Origin: Minisyncoccota bacterium
Lineage (GTDB): Bacteria > Verrucomicrobiota > Lentisphaeria > Oligosphaerales > MVZH01
NCBI GenBank assembly: GCA_021734725.1
Contig: JAIPIM010000072.1
Coordinates: 1-13,949, forward strand
DNA length: 13,949 nt
Direction: 5' to 3'
Part shown: positions 7,363-13,949 of the stretch, in pieces
Layout of the letters: the number at the start of each line of letters is the position of its first letter
Numbering within the stretch: position 1 is the stretch's first letter
Notes under the pieces: model-generated
Databases searched by the model: none
The model's input: only the letters and a program-made list of their open reading frames with translations
What the model was told of the DNA's origin: nothing
Made by a program: the position numbers and the translations under genes

Positions 7363-8310
7363 TCAAGTTCGATTGTGCCTTTTGCCGATTAGTTTCTGCA
7401 ACTTCGGGTGGGGTTTCAGCGTATGGAGTTGCTGGAGGATTGCCTCTGGTTTGATAATGCCGTTTTCGGTGATGATCCCCGTGCAGTACTTCAGCGGGGT
7501 TGTGTCAAAGTAGACATTCACAGCCGAGACGCCCGGGGGGCAGCTGCTCAGTATTTCGTGGGCCGGCCTTTCTGCTTGACCGGGCAGTTCCGTGCCGGAA
7601 GGCAGGAATTTAGAACTGTCGCATAGGCCGTAAAAGTCAACATTCCGCGCTGCCGCCGTCAATGCCAGAGCGTAGGTGCCAATTTTGTTGACTAGTCCTT
7701 TCTCGCACACAGTATCCGCCCCCACAAGGATGATATTGGCGTGTTGCACGAACAATCCGGAGGCGGCATCCACGATAAAGCGGACCGGAATGCCGGCTTC
7801 GCCTAGCGCTTGTGCCAAGGCCACTCCTTCTTTCTGGGGGCGAGACTCTGTGCATATCACTTCAAATTTCTTCTTGCGGGAGGCTGCGTGAAGAAGCGCT
7901 TTCAGAACCGTGGAGCTGTTGGAATGGGTGAACACTGTATCGCCATCGCGTATGATTCCACTTGCCTTGCGACGGACCGCCTCGTCAGACGATTCAATGC
8001 CGGAGGCGAAATTCTTACATGCTTCCGCTACACGGCGCTGAATAGGCCCCGCGACTTGTTTGCGGTCTTCTTCGTTGAGAATAGTGTTGACAAGGTTGAA
8101 CAGGGGTGCCATGGCCGGTTGCGCGAAAGCAAGCTTTTCAGCAACTTCATCCAAAGCATCCACAAAAAGCTCCTCCTCGGCATCCGCCATGTCCGCGGTC
8201 AGCCGCAGAAACGCCTCAACGGCCCGTTTGACGATCTGCGAGGCACCGCTTTCCGTGTCGTCCTGAATGGTCGTTATGTCGTTCTGTACAGACTTTGGTA
8301 TCGTAGCCAT
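7363..8310 (-). CDS. eIF2B alpha/beta/delta-like (IF-2B superfamily) protein
   Basis: A 315-residue member of the family that includes eIF2B regulatory subunits, methylthioribose-1-phosphate isomerase (MtnA) and archaeal ribose-1,5-bisphosphate isomerase. An N-terminal helical part (about 1-110) precedes the Rossmann-like domain. Visible family motifs are FTHSNSSTV (127-135), CTESRPQKEG (153-162), VGADTV (196-201), GLVNKIGTYALALTA (205-219) and the C-terminal TTPLKYCTGIITENGII. MtnA and ribose-1,5-bisphosphate isomerase use a cysteine in the THCN-type motif and an aspartate in GAD. Here the aspartate is kept (D199) but the cysteine position is serine (S130), so classical isomerase activity is doubtful. 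The substrate is unknown; a sugar-phosphate or nucleotide ligand is plausible. ATG at 8308-8310 is preferred over a TTG at 8335-8337 because ACGGAG lies eight bases upstream of the ATG. It is followed by the AsmA-like gene, with no obvious functional link. Confidence 0.85.
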   Translation of the reverse strand: MATIPKSVQNDITTIQDDTESGASQIVKRAVEAFLRLTADMADAEEELFVDALDEVAEKLAFAQPAMAPLFNLVNTILNEEDRKQVAGPIQRRVAEACKNFASGIESSDEAVRRKASGIIRDGDTVFTHSNSSTVLKALLHAASRKKKFEVICTESRPQKEGVALAQALGEAGIPVRFIVDAASGLFVQHANIILVGADTVCEKGLVNKIGTYALALTAAARNVDFYGLCDSSKFLPSGTELPGQAERPAHEILSSCPPGVSAVNVYFDTTPLKYCTGIITENGIIKPEAILQQLHTLKPHPKLQKLIGKRHNRT

Positions 8311-8318
8311 AAGCACTG

Positions 8319-8324
8319 CTCCGT
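8319..8324 (-). promoter_or_regulatory. Ribosome binding site that decides the eIF2B-like start
   Basis: On the minus strand ACGGAG lies eight bases before the ATG at 8308-8310. The longer open frame from a TTG at 8335-8337 would contain this site and has no clear site of its own. Confidence 0.6.
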
Positions 8325-8421
8325 ATGCTTGCGTCAATAGCTCGGAAACCAGACAACCGTCAGTGAAATTTTTTATCCATCCGCTATGTTGTTACTCTAC
8401 CGTCTCAATCCACGACTTCGA

Positions 8422-8459
8422 AACGGTACCGTTGAGTTTTCCTTCTGGTAAGGTACTTT
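8422..8459 (+). promoter_or_regulatory. Candidate promoter with an overlapping palindrome, upstream of the PPIase gene
   Basis: TTGAGT (8432-8437) and TACTTT (8454-8459), 16 bp apart, form a plausible sigma-70-type promoter about 30 bp before the PPIase start. A perfect 12-bp palindrome, AACGGTACCGTT (8422-8433), overlaps the first bases of the -35 box, where a regulator could block or recruit RNA polymerase. The same 185-bp region (8311-8495) also serves the divergent eIF2B-like gene; I could not place its promoter. Confidence 0.35.
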
Positions 8460-8484
8460 GAACATGGACAAAACCACACGCAGA

Positions 8485-8489
8485 AAGGA
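8485..8489 (+). promoter_or_regulatory. Ribosome binding site that decides the PPIase start
   Basis: AAGGA is three bases from the first of two adjacent ATGs (8493) but six bases from the second (8496). Normal spacing favours the second. Confidence 0.5.
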
Positions 8490-8495
8490 CGGATG

Positions 8496-9128
8496 ATGAA
8501 TCGGTCAAAAACGGGGACAATGATCGTGGCCCTGTGTGTCCTGTCCGGGGGGGGGCAGTCCATGGCCGCGGAGCAGGGCGCGGACGACCGGATCGAGAGG
8601 CAGACACCAATCGCTGTTATGCAGACATCGCTGGGGACAATTGAGATTGAACTGTTCCCAGAGGACGCCCCGGGGACTGTTCGCAATTTCATCAATTATG
8701 TCGAGGAAGGATTCTACGACCATACGATTTTTCACAGGGTTATCCCGGGATTCATGATCCAGGCGGGAGGATTGAGCCCTGATATGAAACCGGGGAAGAC
8801 ACGCGACCCCATACGTAACGAAGCAGATAACGGCTTGCGCAATGAGCGGGGAACGCTTGCCATGGCTCGTACGCAGGCGGTTCACAGTGCCACTGCCCAG
8901 TTCTTCATTAACCTCACGGATAACCACCACCTGGATCCTAGACCGGGCAGTTTCGGATACGCTGTTTTCGGGAAAGTAATCCGTGGAATGCAGGTGGTTG
9001 ACAGGATTGCCGCGGTGCCTACTGTCCGACGCGGCATGCATGCAAGCGCACCCAAGGACCCCGTCATGATTGAATCGCTAAAAATGAAGAAAGCTGTACC
9101 CCGCCATGACCGGACAAACCCTAAGTAA
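8496..9128 (+). CDS. Cyclophilin-type peptidyl-prolyl cis-trans isomerase, probably exported
   Basis: Catalyses cis-trans isomerisation of X-Pro bonds. The 210-residue protein starts with MNRSKTG, a short hydrophobic core (MIVALCVLSGGG) and a likely signal peptidase site near SMAA, so it probably acts in the periplasm like PpiA. The cyclophilin domain spans about 38-198: FHRVIPGFMIQAGG (79-92) with the catalytic arginine R81, AQFFINL (134-140) and GYAVFGKV (154-161). The tryptophan that confers cyclosporin sensitivity in human cyclophilin A appears replaced, with HHLD in that region, as in bacterial PpiA/PpiB. C14 is not in a convincing lipobox. The 3' end overlaps the glycosidase start by 23 bp, which suggests translational coupling. 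An ATG at 8493 would add one residue. Confidence 0.9.
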   Translation: MNRSKTGTMIVALCVLSGGGQSMAAEQGADDRIERQTPIAVMQTSLGTIEIELFPEDAPGTVRNFINYVEEGFYDHTIFHRVIPGFMIQAGGLSPDMKPGKTRDPIRNEADNGLRNERGTLAMARTQAVHSATAQFFINLTDNHHLDPRPGSFGYAVFGKVIRGMQVVDRIAAVPTVRRGMHASAPKDPVMIESLKMKKAVPRHDRTNPK

Positions 9129-11130
9129 ACCTGTCCTTCGGCGTGTGGTGATCGTTTTTTCGATGCTGGCAACCCCGCTTTTCTCGGCGGCGCAGGACAA
9201 TCCTTGGTACACTGATACAGTGGGCCGGATCTATGCACGCTCGCTTCCAGGGGCGCAACTGGATATCCATACAGAACTGCGCATGTTCCGGCCCGGGTGG
9301 AAAATGATTTCGCTGGATGCCGCGGCGGATGGTAAAAAAACGGAGCACGCGGATACGGTCGAATGGACGGGACGCATCCCCGTGACAGATAAGCAGTCAT
9401 GTTCCTACCTCCAAGTTCTTCAGCATCGGGACGGCCTGGCAGAGGTCACGCTGACGCTGAAAGCTCTCACACCGGTCGGACTGGAAGGTGTCTATTTCTG
9501 GGTTCAGCTGCCGGTCCCTATGTTCTCGGGAGGCTGGGGACTCCTGGACAAGGCAGACGGCTGGCCTGTTGGGATCCCGTTGCCAACCTACGAAAAGATT
9601 ACCACACACATACTTGGTGCGGCGGACGCTCAGAAAGCGGTCGTCAAAGGACCGGAGGAATCTCCACAATTCACCATCTCCCTCGCCCGTCAACGTCGTA
9701 TGCAGTTGCAGGATGACCGCGTGTTCGACAGTCCAAATTACGGTATTCTGATTGAGTTGCACGACGGGGACCTGAAGCAGGGGCAGAGCGTGACCCTGAA
9801 AGCCACATTCAACGTGACGGCGACGGTGGATCGCCGCCCCGCTGAAATAGTTGTCCAGGTCGATGCGCCGGAAATGCGGTTCAATGGATTTGGTGGCAAC
9901 TATTGCTTTGCCACGGAAACACCACACACTGAGTATACACTGTCCCACCTCAACGTTGCATGGGCGCGTACCCAGATGAGCCTCGAGCTGTGGGAACCCG
10001 AGAACGACAACGAGGCGCCCAATGACATTGGCTGGGGGGGCTTCGTTAAACAAGACCGACCCGGCAGTAAGTTGCGAGACGAGTTCTCGCTCGCGCAGAA
10101 GATTCAGGAGAGATGGATTCCGCTCTGCATGAGCATTTGGTACCTGCCTGCCTGGATGTACAGTGATCCGGAACGGCCGCGCAACGATTTCGGACGTGAA
10201 ATCGCCGACGGGTACCTTGAGGAAGTGGTTGAAAGCATCGCGGCATACTTGCTGTATGCCAAACGCCGATACCGTATAGAGCCGAAGTTCGTGTCGTTCA
10301 ACGAACCGGACGCCGGGGTCCATGTTGCTTTGACACCGCAGCAGCATGCGACCGTGATAAAAGCTCTCGGAAAACGCTTTGAGGAAGAAGGACTGACAAC
10401 CAGAATGCTGCTCGGCGACGTCAGCAACGCGTCGGGGGATGCCGTCGAGTATGTCCGAACCGCGCTCGAGACCGAGGGAGTCCTGCCGTACGTCGGAGCC
10501 TTGGCGTTTCATACCTGGGGCGGCGCGACTGCCGCTGAATACAGTGCATGGTCTCGTTTGGCGGCTGAGATCAAGCAACCGCTGTTTGCGACGGAGGTTG
10601 GCCTCGATCCCAGCGCGTGGCGGACCAAGAGTTACGAATCCACCGCATACGCACTGAAGGAGCTGGCGCTTTACGTGAAGATGCTGGCCCACGCATCACC
10701 GGCGGTGGCGCTTTACTGGGAGTACACGGCGGATTATGCGCTTCTCGAAGAAGTGGAGCCGGACGCCGGCGGGCCGAAGCTGAGGCCTACCCCGCGGTAT
10801 GAATTCATGAAACAGCTGGCGGATCTGACCCCCGTTCCCGCTCACTACCTTCAGATTGTGTCGAGTCACCCTCTCGTGTCGTGCGTGGGATTTCGGTGCC
10901 CGGGGGAGAATGAAGAAACCTATGTTGTTCACGTTGTGAACTCCGGCTCGGAGCGGTCCCTCACGGTGAAAGGATTGCCCGTTACGGTAACCTCCCTCGA
11001 GGTTCAGGTCGCGAATGCTGCCGGTGACACTGGGGAAAAAGAGTCGGTACTTGCCGTTGACAAAGGCCGCGCGACCACGGAGCTGCCGGCGCAATCCCTG
11101 GTTTCCTTGACGGGCGTGGTTGCACGATAA
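9106..11130 (+). CDS. Exported GH30-like glycoside hydrolase (clan GH-A)
   Basis: A 674-residue secreted enzyme. Residues 1-29 look like a Sec signal peptide (two arginines, VVIVFSMLATPLF, cleavage near SAA). Residues about 31-250 form a strand-rich N-terminal domain I do not recognise. A (beta/alpha)8-type domain begins at GFGGNYCF (261-268), the equivalent of the GFGG start of GH30 enzymes, and ends near 575. Probable catalytic residues are acid/base E400 in FVSFNEPD and nucleophile E497 in LFATEVG; LAFHTWG (466-472) sits where GH30 has a conserved histidine/tryptophan region. Residues about 580-674 resemble the C-terminal beta-sandwich of GH30. The substrate is unknown; the neighbouring sulfatase suggests a sulfated glycan. 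GH39 or GH5 relatives are alternatives. The ATG lies inside the PPIase gene without a strong ribosome site, consistent with coupled translation. Confidence 0.8.
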   Translation: MTGQTLSKPVLRRVVIVFSMLATPLFSAAQDNPWYTDTVGRIYARSLPGAQLDIHTELRMFRPGWKMISLDAAADGKKTEHADTVEWTGRIPVTDKQSCSYLQVLQHRDGLAEVTLTLKALTPVGLEGVYFWVQLPVPMFSGGWGLLDKADGWPVGIPLPTYEKITTHILGAADAQKAVVKGPEESPQFTISLARQRRMQLQDDRVFDSPNYGILIELHDGDLKQGQSVTLKATFNVTATVDRRPAEIVVQVDAPEMRFNGFGGNYCFATETPHTEYTLSHLNVAWARTQMSLELWEPENDNEAPNDIGWGGFVKQDRPGSKLRDEFSLAQKIQERWIPLCMSIWYLPAWMYSDPERPRNDFGREIADGYLEEVVESIAAYLLYAKRRYRIEPKFVSFNEPDAGVHVALTPQQHATVIKALGKRFEEEGLTTRMLLGDVSNASGDAVEYVRTALETEGVLPYVGALAFHTWGGATAAEYSAWSRLAAEIKQPLFATEVGLDPSAWRTKSYESTAYALKELALYVKMLAHASPAVALYWEYTADYALLEEVEPDAGGPKLRPTPRYEFMKQLADLTPVPAHYLQIVSSHPLVSCVGFRCPGENEETYVVHVVNSGSERSLTVKGLPVTVTSLEVQVANAAGDTGEKESVLAVDKGRATTELPAQSLVSLTGVVAR

Positions 11131-11179
11131 GCTTCTCGCATAAACCTGACCTGAATCCGTGAGAAAACAAAGAGCAAAC

Positions 11180-11186
11180 AGGAAAG
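11180..11186 (+). promoter_or_regulatory. Ribosome binding site that decides the sulfatase start
   Basis: AGGAAAG begins twelve bases before the ATG at 11192, with AGGA eight bases away. A GTG at 11159 opens the same frame earlier but would add a basic 11-residue leader and place this site inside the gene. Confidence 0.6.
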
Positions 11187-11191
11187 AATCC

Positions 11192-12733
11192 ATGGCGAAG
11201 CAACCGAATATTCTTCTGATTACAACGGATCAGCAACACTATGATACGCTTGGTGTCGCAAATCCTCGTATTCGGACGCCTTCCTTGGACAGGTTGGCGG
11301 AGGAAGGGGTCCGATTCGACCGGGCATACTGCTGCAATCCGGTGTGCTCACCCTCGCGGTCCAGCATCATCACCGGTCTCTATCCTGCCTGGCATGGATG
11401 CTGGACGATTGGCGTCAAGCTGCCTGAAGACGTCCCGACGGTCGGCGACGAATTTCAGCGGCATGGGTATGAGAGCATCCTGGTGGGGAAAGCACACTTC
11501 CAGCCCTTGGCCTCCGCCCCCGGAAGTGAATCCATTGAGTGCCAGCCAATCCTGAGGGATCTCGATTTCTGGCGCGAATTTCACGGCCCCTGGTATGGTT
11601 TCAACCACGTCGAAACCGCGCGTATGCACGGGCATGAGTCGCATGCAGGTCAACACTACGCTCTTTGGCTGGAAGAGAAAGGGCTCGCGAATTGGAAAGA
11701 CTATTTTCAGCAATGGCCGCCCAGCGATGGCGACAAATACAATGGCCCGCACTACTTGAAGGACGCCTTAACCTGGGATTTGCCGGAAGAACTGCACCAC
11801 ACGCACTGGGTCGGCGAACGTACGGTCAAGAACATCGAAGCATGCGCCAACGACGGAAAGCCCTTTTTTCTGTGGTCCAGTTTTTTCGATCCCCACCCCC
11901 CGTACGTCATTCCGGAGCCGTGGGCCAGTATGTACGATCCGGCCGATATGCCCATTGGACACTTGGTAGAAGGGGAACATGACGACATGCCTCCCCAGTT
12001 CGCGAAGACGCAGGAAGAATCTCCCGACTTCTCCGAGTACTTGGAAGAAGGAGGTAACGGACTCCACGGCTTTCATTCCCATTTGCATAACGAAGCGGAG
12101 TTGCGCCGGAGCATGGCCTATTATTACGGTATGATGAGCCTGATCGACCAGGAGGTCGGTCGCATCCTGGATGCGCTGGACCGTCTGGGCATCGCGGATA
12201 ATACACTTGTCCTTTTCACCACGGATCACGGGCACTTCCTCGGGCAACACGGGCTCATTGCCAAAGGAGCATTTCATTACGAAGACTTGTTGCGCATTCC
12301 TATGATTGCACGTTTTCCGGGTCGCGTACCCGCCGGCCGAGTGTCTTCCACATTGCAGACCCAGATCGATTTTGCGCCGACTTTTCTGGACGCCGCCGGT
12401 ATCGATGTCCCCGGTCTCATGCAGGGCTACAGTCAGTTGCCGGTCTGGTCCGGTGAGAAACCGGAGGTCGCGCGCGAGCATGTCCTGGTGGAAAATCGGC
12501 ATAACCCGACGACCGTCCACCTGCGTACGTACGTTGACCAACGGTACAAGCTCACAGTCTACCGGGATAAAGAGTATGGGGAGCTGTTCGATCTCAAGGA
12601 AGATCCGCGGGAGCTGCACAACAGATGGAACGATCCCCAGTATGCTTCGGTCAAATCAAAACTGATGCACAGGTTTTTGCAGGCGGAGATTCAACGCGAA
12701 CCCACGCGCATGCCGCGAATCGCGGGGGCATGA
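11192..12733 (+). CDS. S1-type formylglycine sulfatase (alkaline phosphatase superfamily)
   Basis: Hydrolyses a sulfate ester (or sulfamate) on a substrate not readable from sequence. The 513-residue protein opens with PNILLITTDQQ, the first metal-binding strand, where the usual DD pair reads TD (D13). The signature CSPSR (52-56) in PVCSPSRSSIITG fits the sulfatase pattern; C52 would be converted to formylglycine by a maturase encoded elsewhere. Other active-site elements are GKAHF (99-103; K100, H102), DPHPPY (232-237) and TTDHGHFLGQHG (343-354; D345, H346), with K358 following. The C-terminal part ends with the usual YKLTVYRDKEYGELFDLKEDP segment. No signal peptide is present with either start, so it is predicted cytoplasmic, unlike many polysaccharide sulfatases. 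It follows the glycosidase by 61 bp, probably in the same transcript. Choline-sulfatase-like or heparan-type N-sulfatase relatives are possible. Confidence 0.92.
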   Translation: MAKQPNILLITTDQQHYDTLGVANPRIRTPSLDRLAEEGVRFDRAYCCNPVCSPSRSSIITGLYPAWHGCWTIGVKLPEDVPTVGDEFQRHGYESILVGKAHFQPLASAPGSESIECQPILRDLDFWREFHGPWYGFNHVETARMHGHESHAGQHYALWLEEKGLANWKDYFQQWPPSDGDKYNGPHYLKDALTWDLPEELHHTHWVGERTVKNIEACANDGKPFFLWSSFFDPHPPYVIPEPWASMYDPADMPIGHLVEGEHDDMPPQFAKTQEESPDFSEYLEEGGNGLHGFHSHLHNEAELRRSMAYYYGMMSLIDQEVGRILDALDRLGIADNTLVLFTTDHGHFLGQHGLIAKGAFHYEDLLRIPMIARFPGRVPAGRVSSTLQTQIDFAPTFLDAAGIDVPGLMQGYSQLPVWSGEKPEVAREHVLVENRHNPTTVHLRTYVDQRYKLTVYRDKEYGELFDLKEDPRELHNRWNDPQYASVKSKLMHRFLQAEIQREPTRMPRIAGA

Positions 12734-12802
12734 TTCGGCGTATTCTTCTGTTTGCGGCAAACAAGGTCTTGACTTAAAGCGCTAAACAAACGCGAGAGAA
12801 CC

Positions 12803-13949
12803 ATGAGCGATAAAGAAAAACGTACCCACGAAGACGATGATTTTCAGCGCCAATTGCGCGATATGATGAAGAACGCCAATGTCAAGTTTATGTTTGGCGG
12901 GCCAGGCATGGGGGCCACCGCGGAAGAACCGGAAGAGAAGCCCGGCGAGACCGCGCCCGACCATACCATGGAAATACTCGAAAGCATCCGGAAATTTAAC
13001 CTGAAACCGCGGGAGATCCGTGATTATCTGGATCGCTTCGTGATCAGTCAGGACGATGCGAAAAAAGTGTTGTCCGTGGCGATTTGCGATCATTACAATC
13101 ATGTGCGGCAATGCGTCGACCATCCGGAGTTGCAGGAGAAGGATTACGCCAAGCAGAATGTCCTCATGCTGGGGCCCACGGGTGTTGGGAAAACGTACCT
13201 CGTGCGCTGTCTCGCCCGTCTCATCGGCGTGCCGTTCGTCAAGGCGGATGCCACGAAGTTCTCGGAAACAGGATATGTCGGGTACGACGTTGAGGACATT
13301 GTGCGCGACCTGGTGCGCTTGGCCGACGGGAACACGGAACTGGCGCGCTACGGGATCATCTATATCGATGAAATAGACAAGATTGCCGGCAAGAATACGC
13401 AGGGCATAAAAGACGTGTCCGGTCGCGGTGTCCAGGTGAACCTGCTCAAACTCATGGAAGAAACGGAAGTCAACTTGGTGAGCCAGACCGATATACTCGG
13501 CCAAATCCAGGCCGTCATGGCCATGCAGTCCGGGAGAGGGGCCCCTCAGCGCACGATTAATACCCGACACATGTTGTTCATCGTCAGCGGCGCGTTCGAT
13601 AAACTGGCAGAACAGATCAAGCAACGGCTCGGCCGACAGCAAATCGGTTTTGACACAAGCCTGCACCGAGAAACCGAGGATACCAGTGACTTTCTCCGGC
13701 AAGTACAAAGCGCCGACCTCATGCAATACGGTTTCGAACCGGAGTTCGTCGGGCGTCTGCCAGTCCGTGTGGCCTTCAATCACCTTACATCCGAAGACTT
13801 GGAAAACATTCTCCTGAATGCGGAAGACAGTATTCTACAGCAATACCGACAGGATTTTGAGGGATACGGCATTCGGTTCAATATTCCCAGCGAAGGGGTA
13901 TCTGAAGTTGCGCGGGAAGCCGCCACCGAGGAAACAGGAGCACGTGGCC
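12803..13949 (+). CDS. ClpX-like AAA+ unfoldase, zinc-domain-less paralogue, 3' end missing
   Basis: The frame runs open from ATG 12803 through 382 codons to the window end. Residues 68-100 (PREIRDYLDRFVISQDDAKK) match the start of the ClpX AAA+ module. Walker A is GPTGVGKT (124-131), pore loop 1 is GYVG (157-160), Walker B is IIYIDE (185-190), DVSGRGVQVNLLKLME (204-219) is the ClpX helix before the RKH region, IGF (281-283) is the ClpP-docking loop, R318 in FVGRLP is the likely arginine finger, and GARG (379-382) begins sensor 2. Departures from ClpX are a cysteine-free N-terminus of about 65 residues in place of the C4 zinc domain, and a glutamine/methionine-rich segment (about 226-251) in place of the RKH loop. 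It should unfold proteins and could pair with ClpP, but probably with different substrate choice. It follows the sulfatase by 69 bp; GAGAGA near 12794 is a weak ribosome site. Confidence 0.9.
   Translation, partial: MSDKEKRTHEDDDFQRQLRDMMKNANVKFMFGGPGMGATAEEPEEKPGETAPDHTMEILESIRKFNLKPREIRDYLDRFVISQDDAKKVLSVAICDHYNHVRQCVDHPELQEKDYAKQNVLMLGPTGVGKTYLVRCLARLIGVPFVKADATKFSETGYVGYDVEDIVRDLVRLADGNTELARYGIIYIDEIDKIAGKNTQGIKDVSGRGVQVNLLKLMEETEVNLVSQTDILGQIQAVMAMQSGRGAPQRTINTRHMLFIVSGAFDKLAEQIKQRLGRQQIGFDTSLHRETEDTSDFLRQVQSADLMQYGFEPEFVGRLPVRVAFNHLTSEDLENILLNAEDSILQQYRQDFEGYGIRFNIPSEGVSEVAREAATEETGARG

Noticed and set aside
9397..10692. 431-codon minus-strand open frame
   Set aside because: It is antisense to the glycosidase gene, which has signal peptide and catalytic motifs on the plus strand.
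11768..12619. 283-codon minus-strand open frame
   Set aside because: It is antisense to the sulfatase gene and carries no family motif.
12782..13783. 333-codon minus-strand open frame
   Set aside because: It is antisense to the clear ClpX-like gene and shows no domain; the open frame follows from the codon bias of the real gene.
8493..13949. A dedicated defence or phage system
   Set aside because: The genes are a PPIase, glycosidase, sulfatase and ClpX-like unfoldase; no nuclease, toxin, integrase or recognised defence domain is present.

Overview
The window looks like chromosomal DNA from a diderm (Gram-negative type) bacterium of moderate-to-high GC. It has Shine-Dalgarno-led genes, bacterial ribosomal protein S20, an AsmA-type envelope protein and exported enzymes with signal peptides. 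A periplasmic PPIase, a GH30-like glycosidase, an S1-type sulfatase and an eIF2B-like protein would suit a polysaccharide-degrading lineage such as Hydrogenedentota, Planctomycetota, Lentisphaerota or Kiritimatiellota. That placement is inference from gene style only. No integrase, transposase, rRNA, tRNA or CRISPR array was seen.

Layout. Positions 1-100 (minus) hold the first 33 codons of an unrecognised protein that runs off the left edge. A 409-bp divergent intergenic region follows; it contains a striking 18-bp-arm inverted repeat (335-378). Next comes a UvrD/PcrA-type helicase (510-2591, plus). A 437-bp gene-free stretch carries a short 21-bp tandem repeat (2940-3010). A HAD-IB phosphatase (3029-3694, minus) is divergent from rpsT (3886-4158, plus). 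rpsT converges on a probable two-gene minus-strand unit: an eIF2B-like protein (7363-8310), then a 1020-residue AsmA-like protein (4252-7314).

From 8496 to the right edge, four plus-strand genes lie close together: an exported cyclophilin PPIase, an exported GH30-like glycosidase overlapping it by 23 bp, a sulfatase without a signal peptide, and a ClpX-like AAA+ unfoldase cut by the window end. The middle pair suggests cleavage of a sulfated glycan or glycoconjugate: the glycosidase would act outside the cytoplasm and the sulfatase inside, on imported product. The PPIase may help fold exported proteins. The ClpX-like protein keeps the ATPase, pore-loop and ClpP-docking signatures but lacks the zinc-binding domain and the usual RKH loop, so it is probably a paralogue rather than housekeeping ClpX.

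For five genes the start was set by the Shine-Dalgarno position, not by the longest open frame. The most unusual points are the eIF2B-like protein with serine where the isomerases carry their catalytic cysteine, the divergent ClpX-like unfoldase, the large N-terminal domain of the glycosidase, and the dyad in front of the helicase gene.
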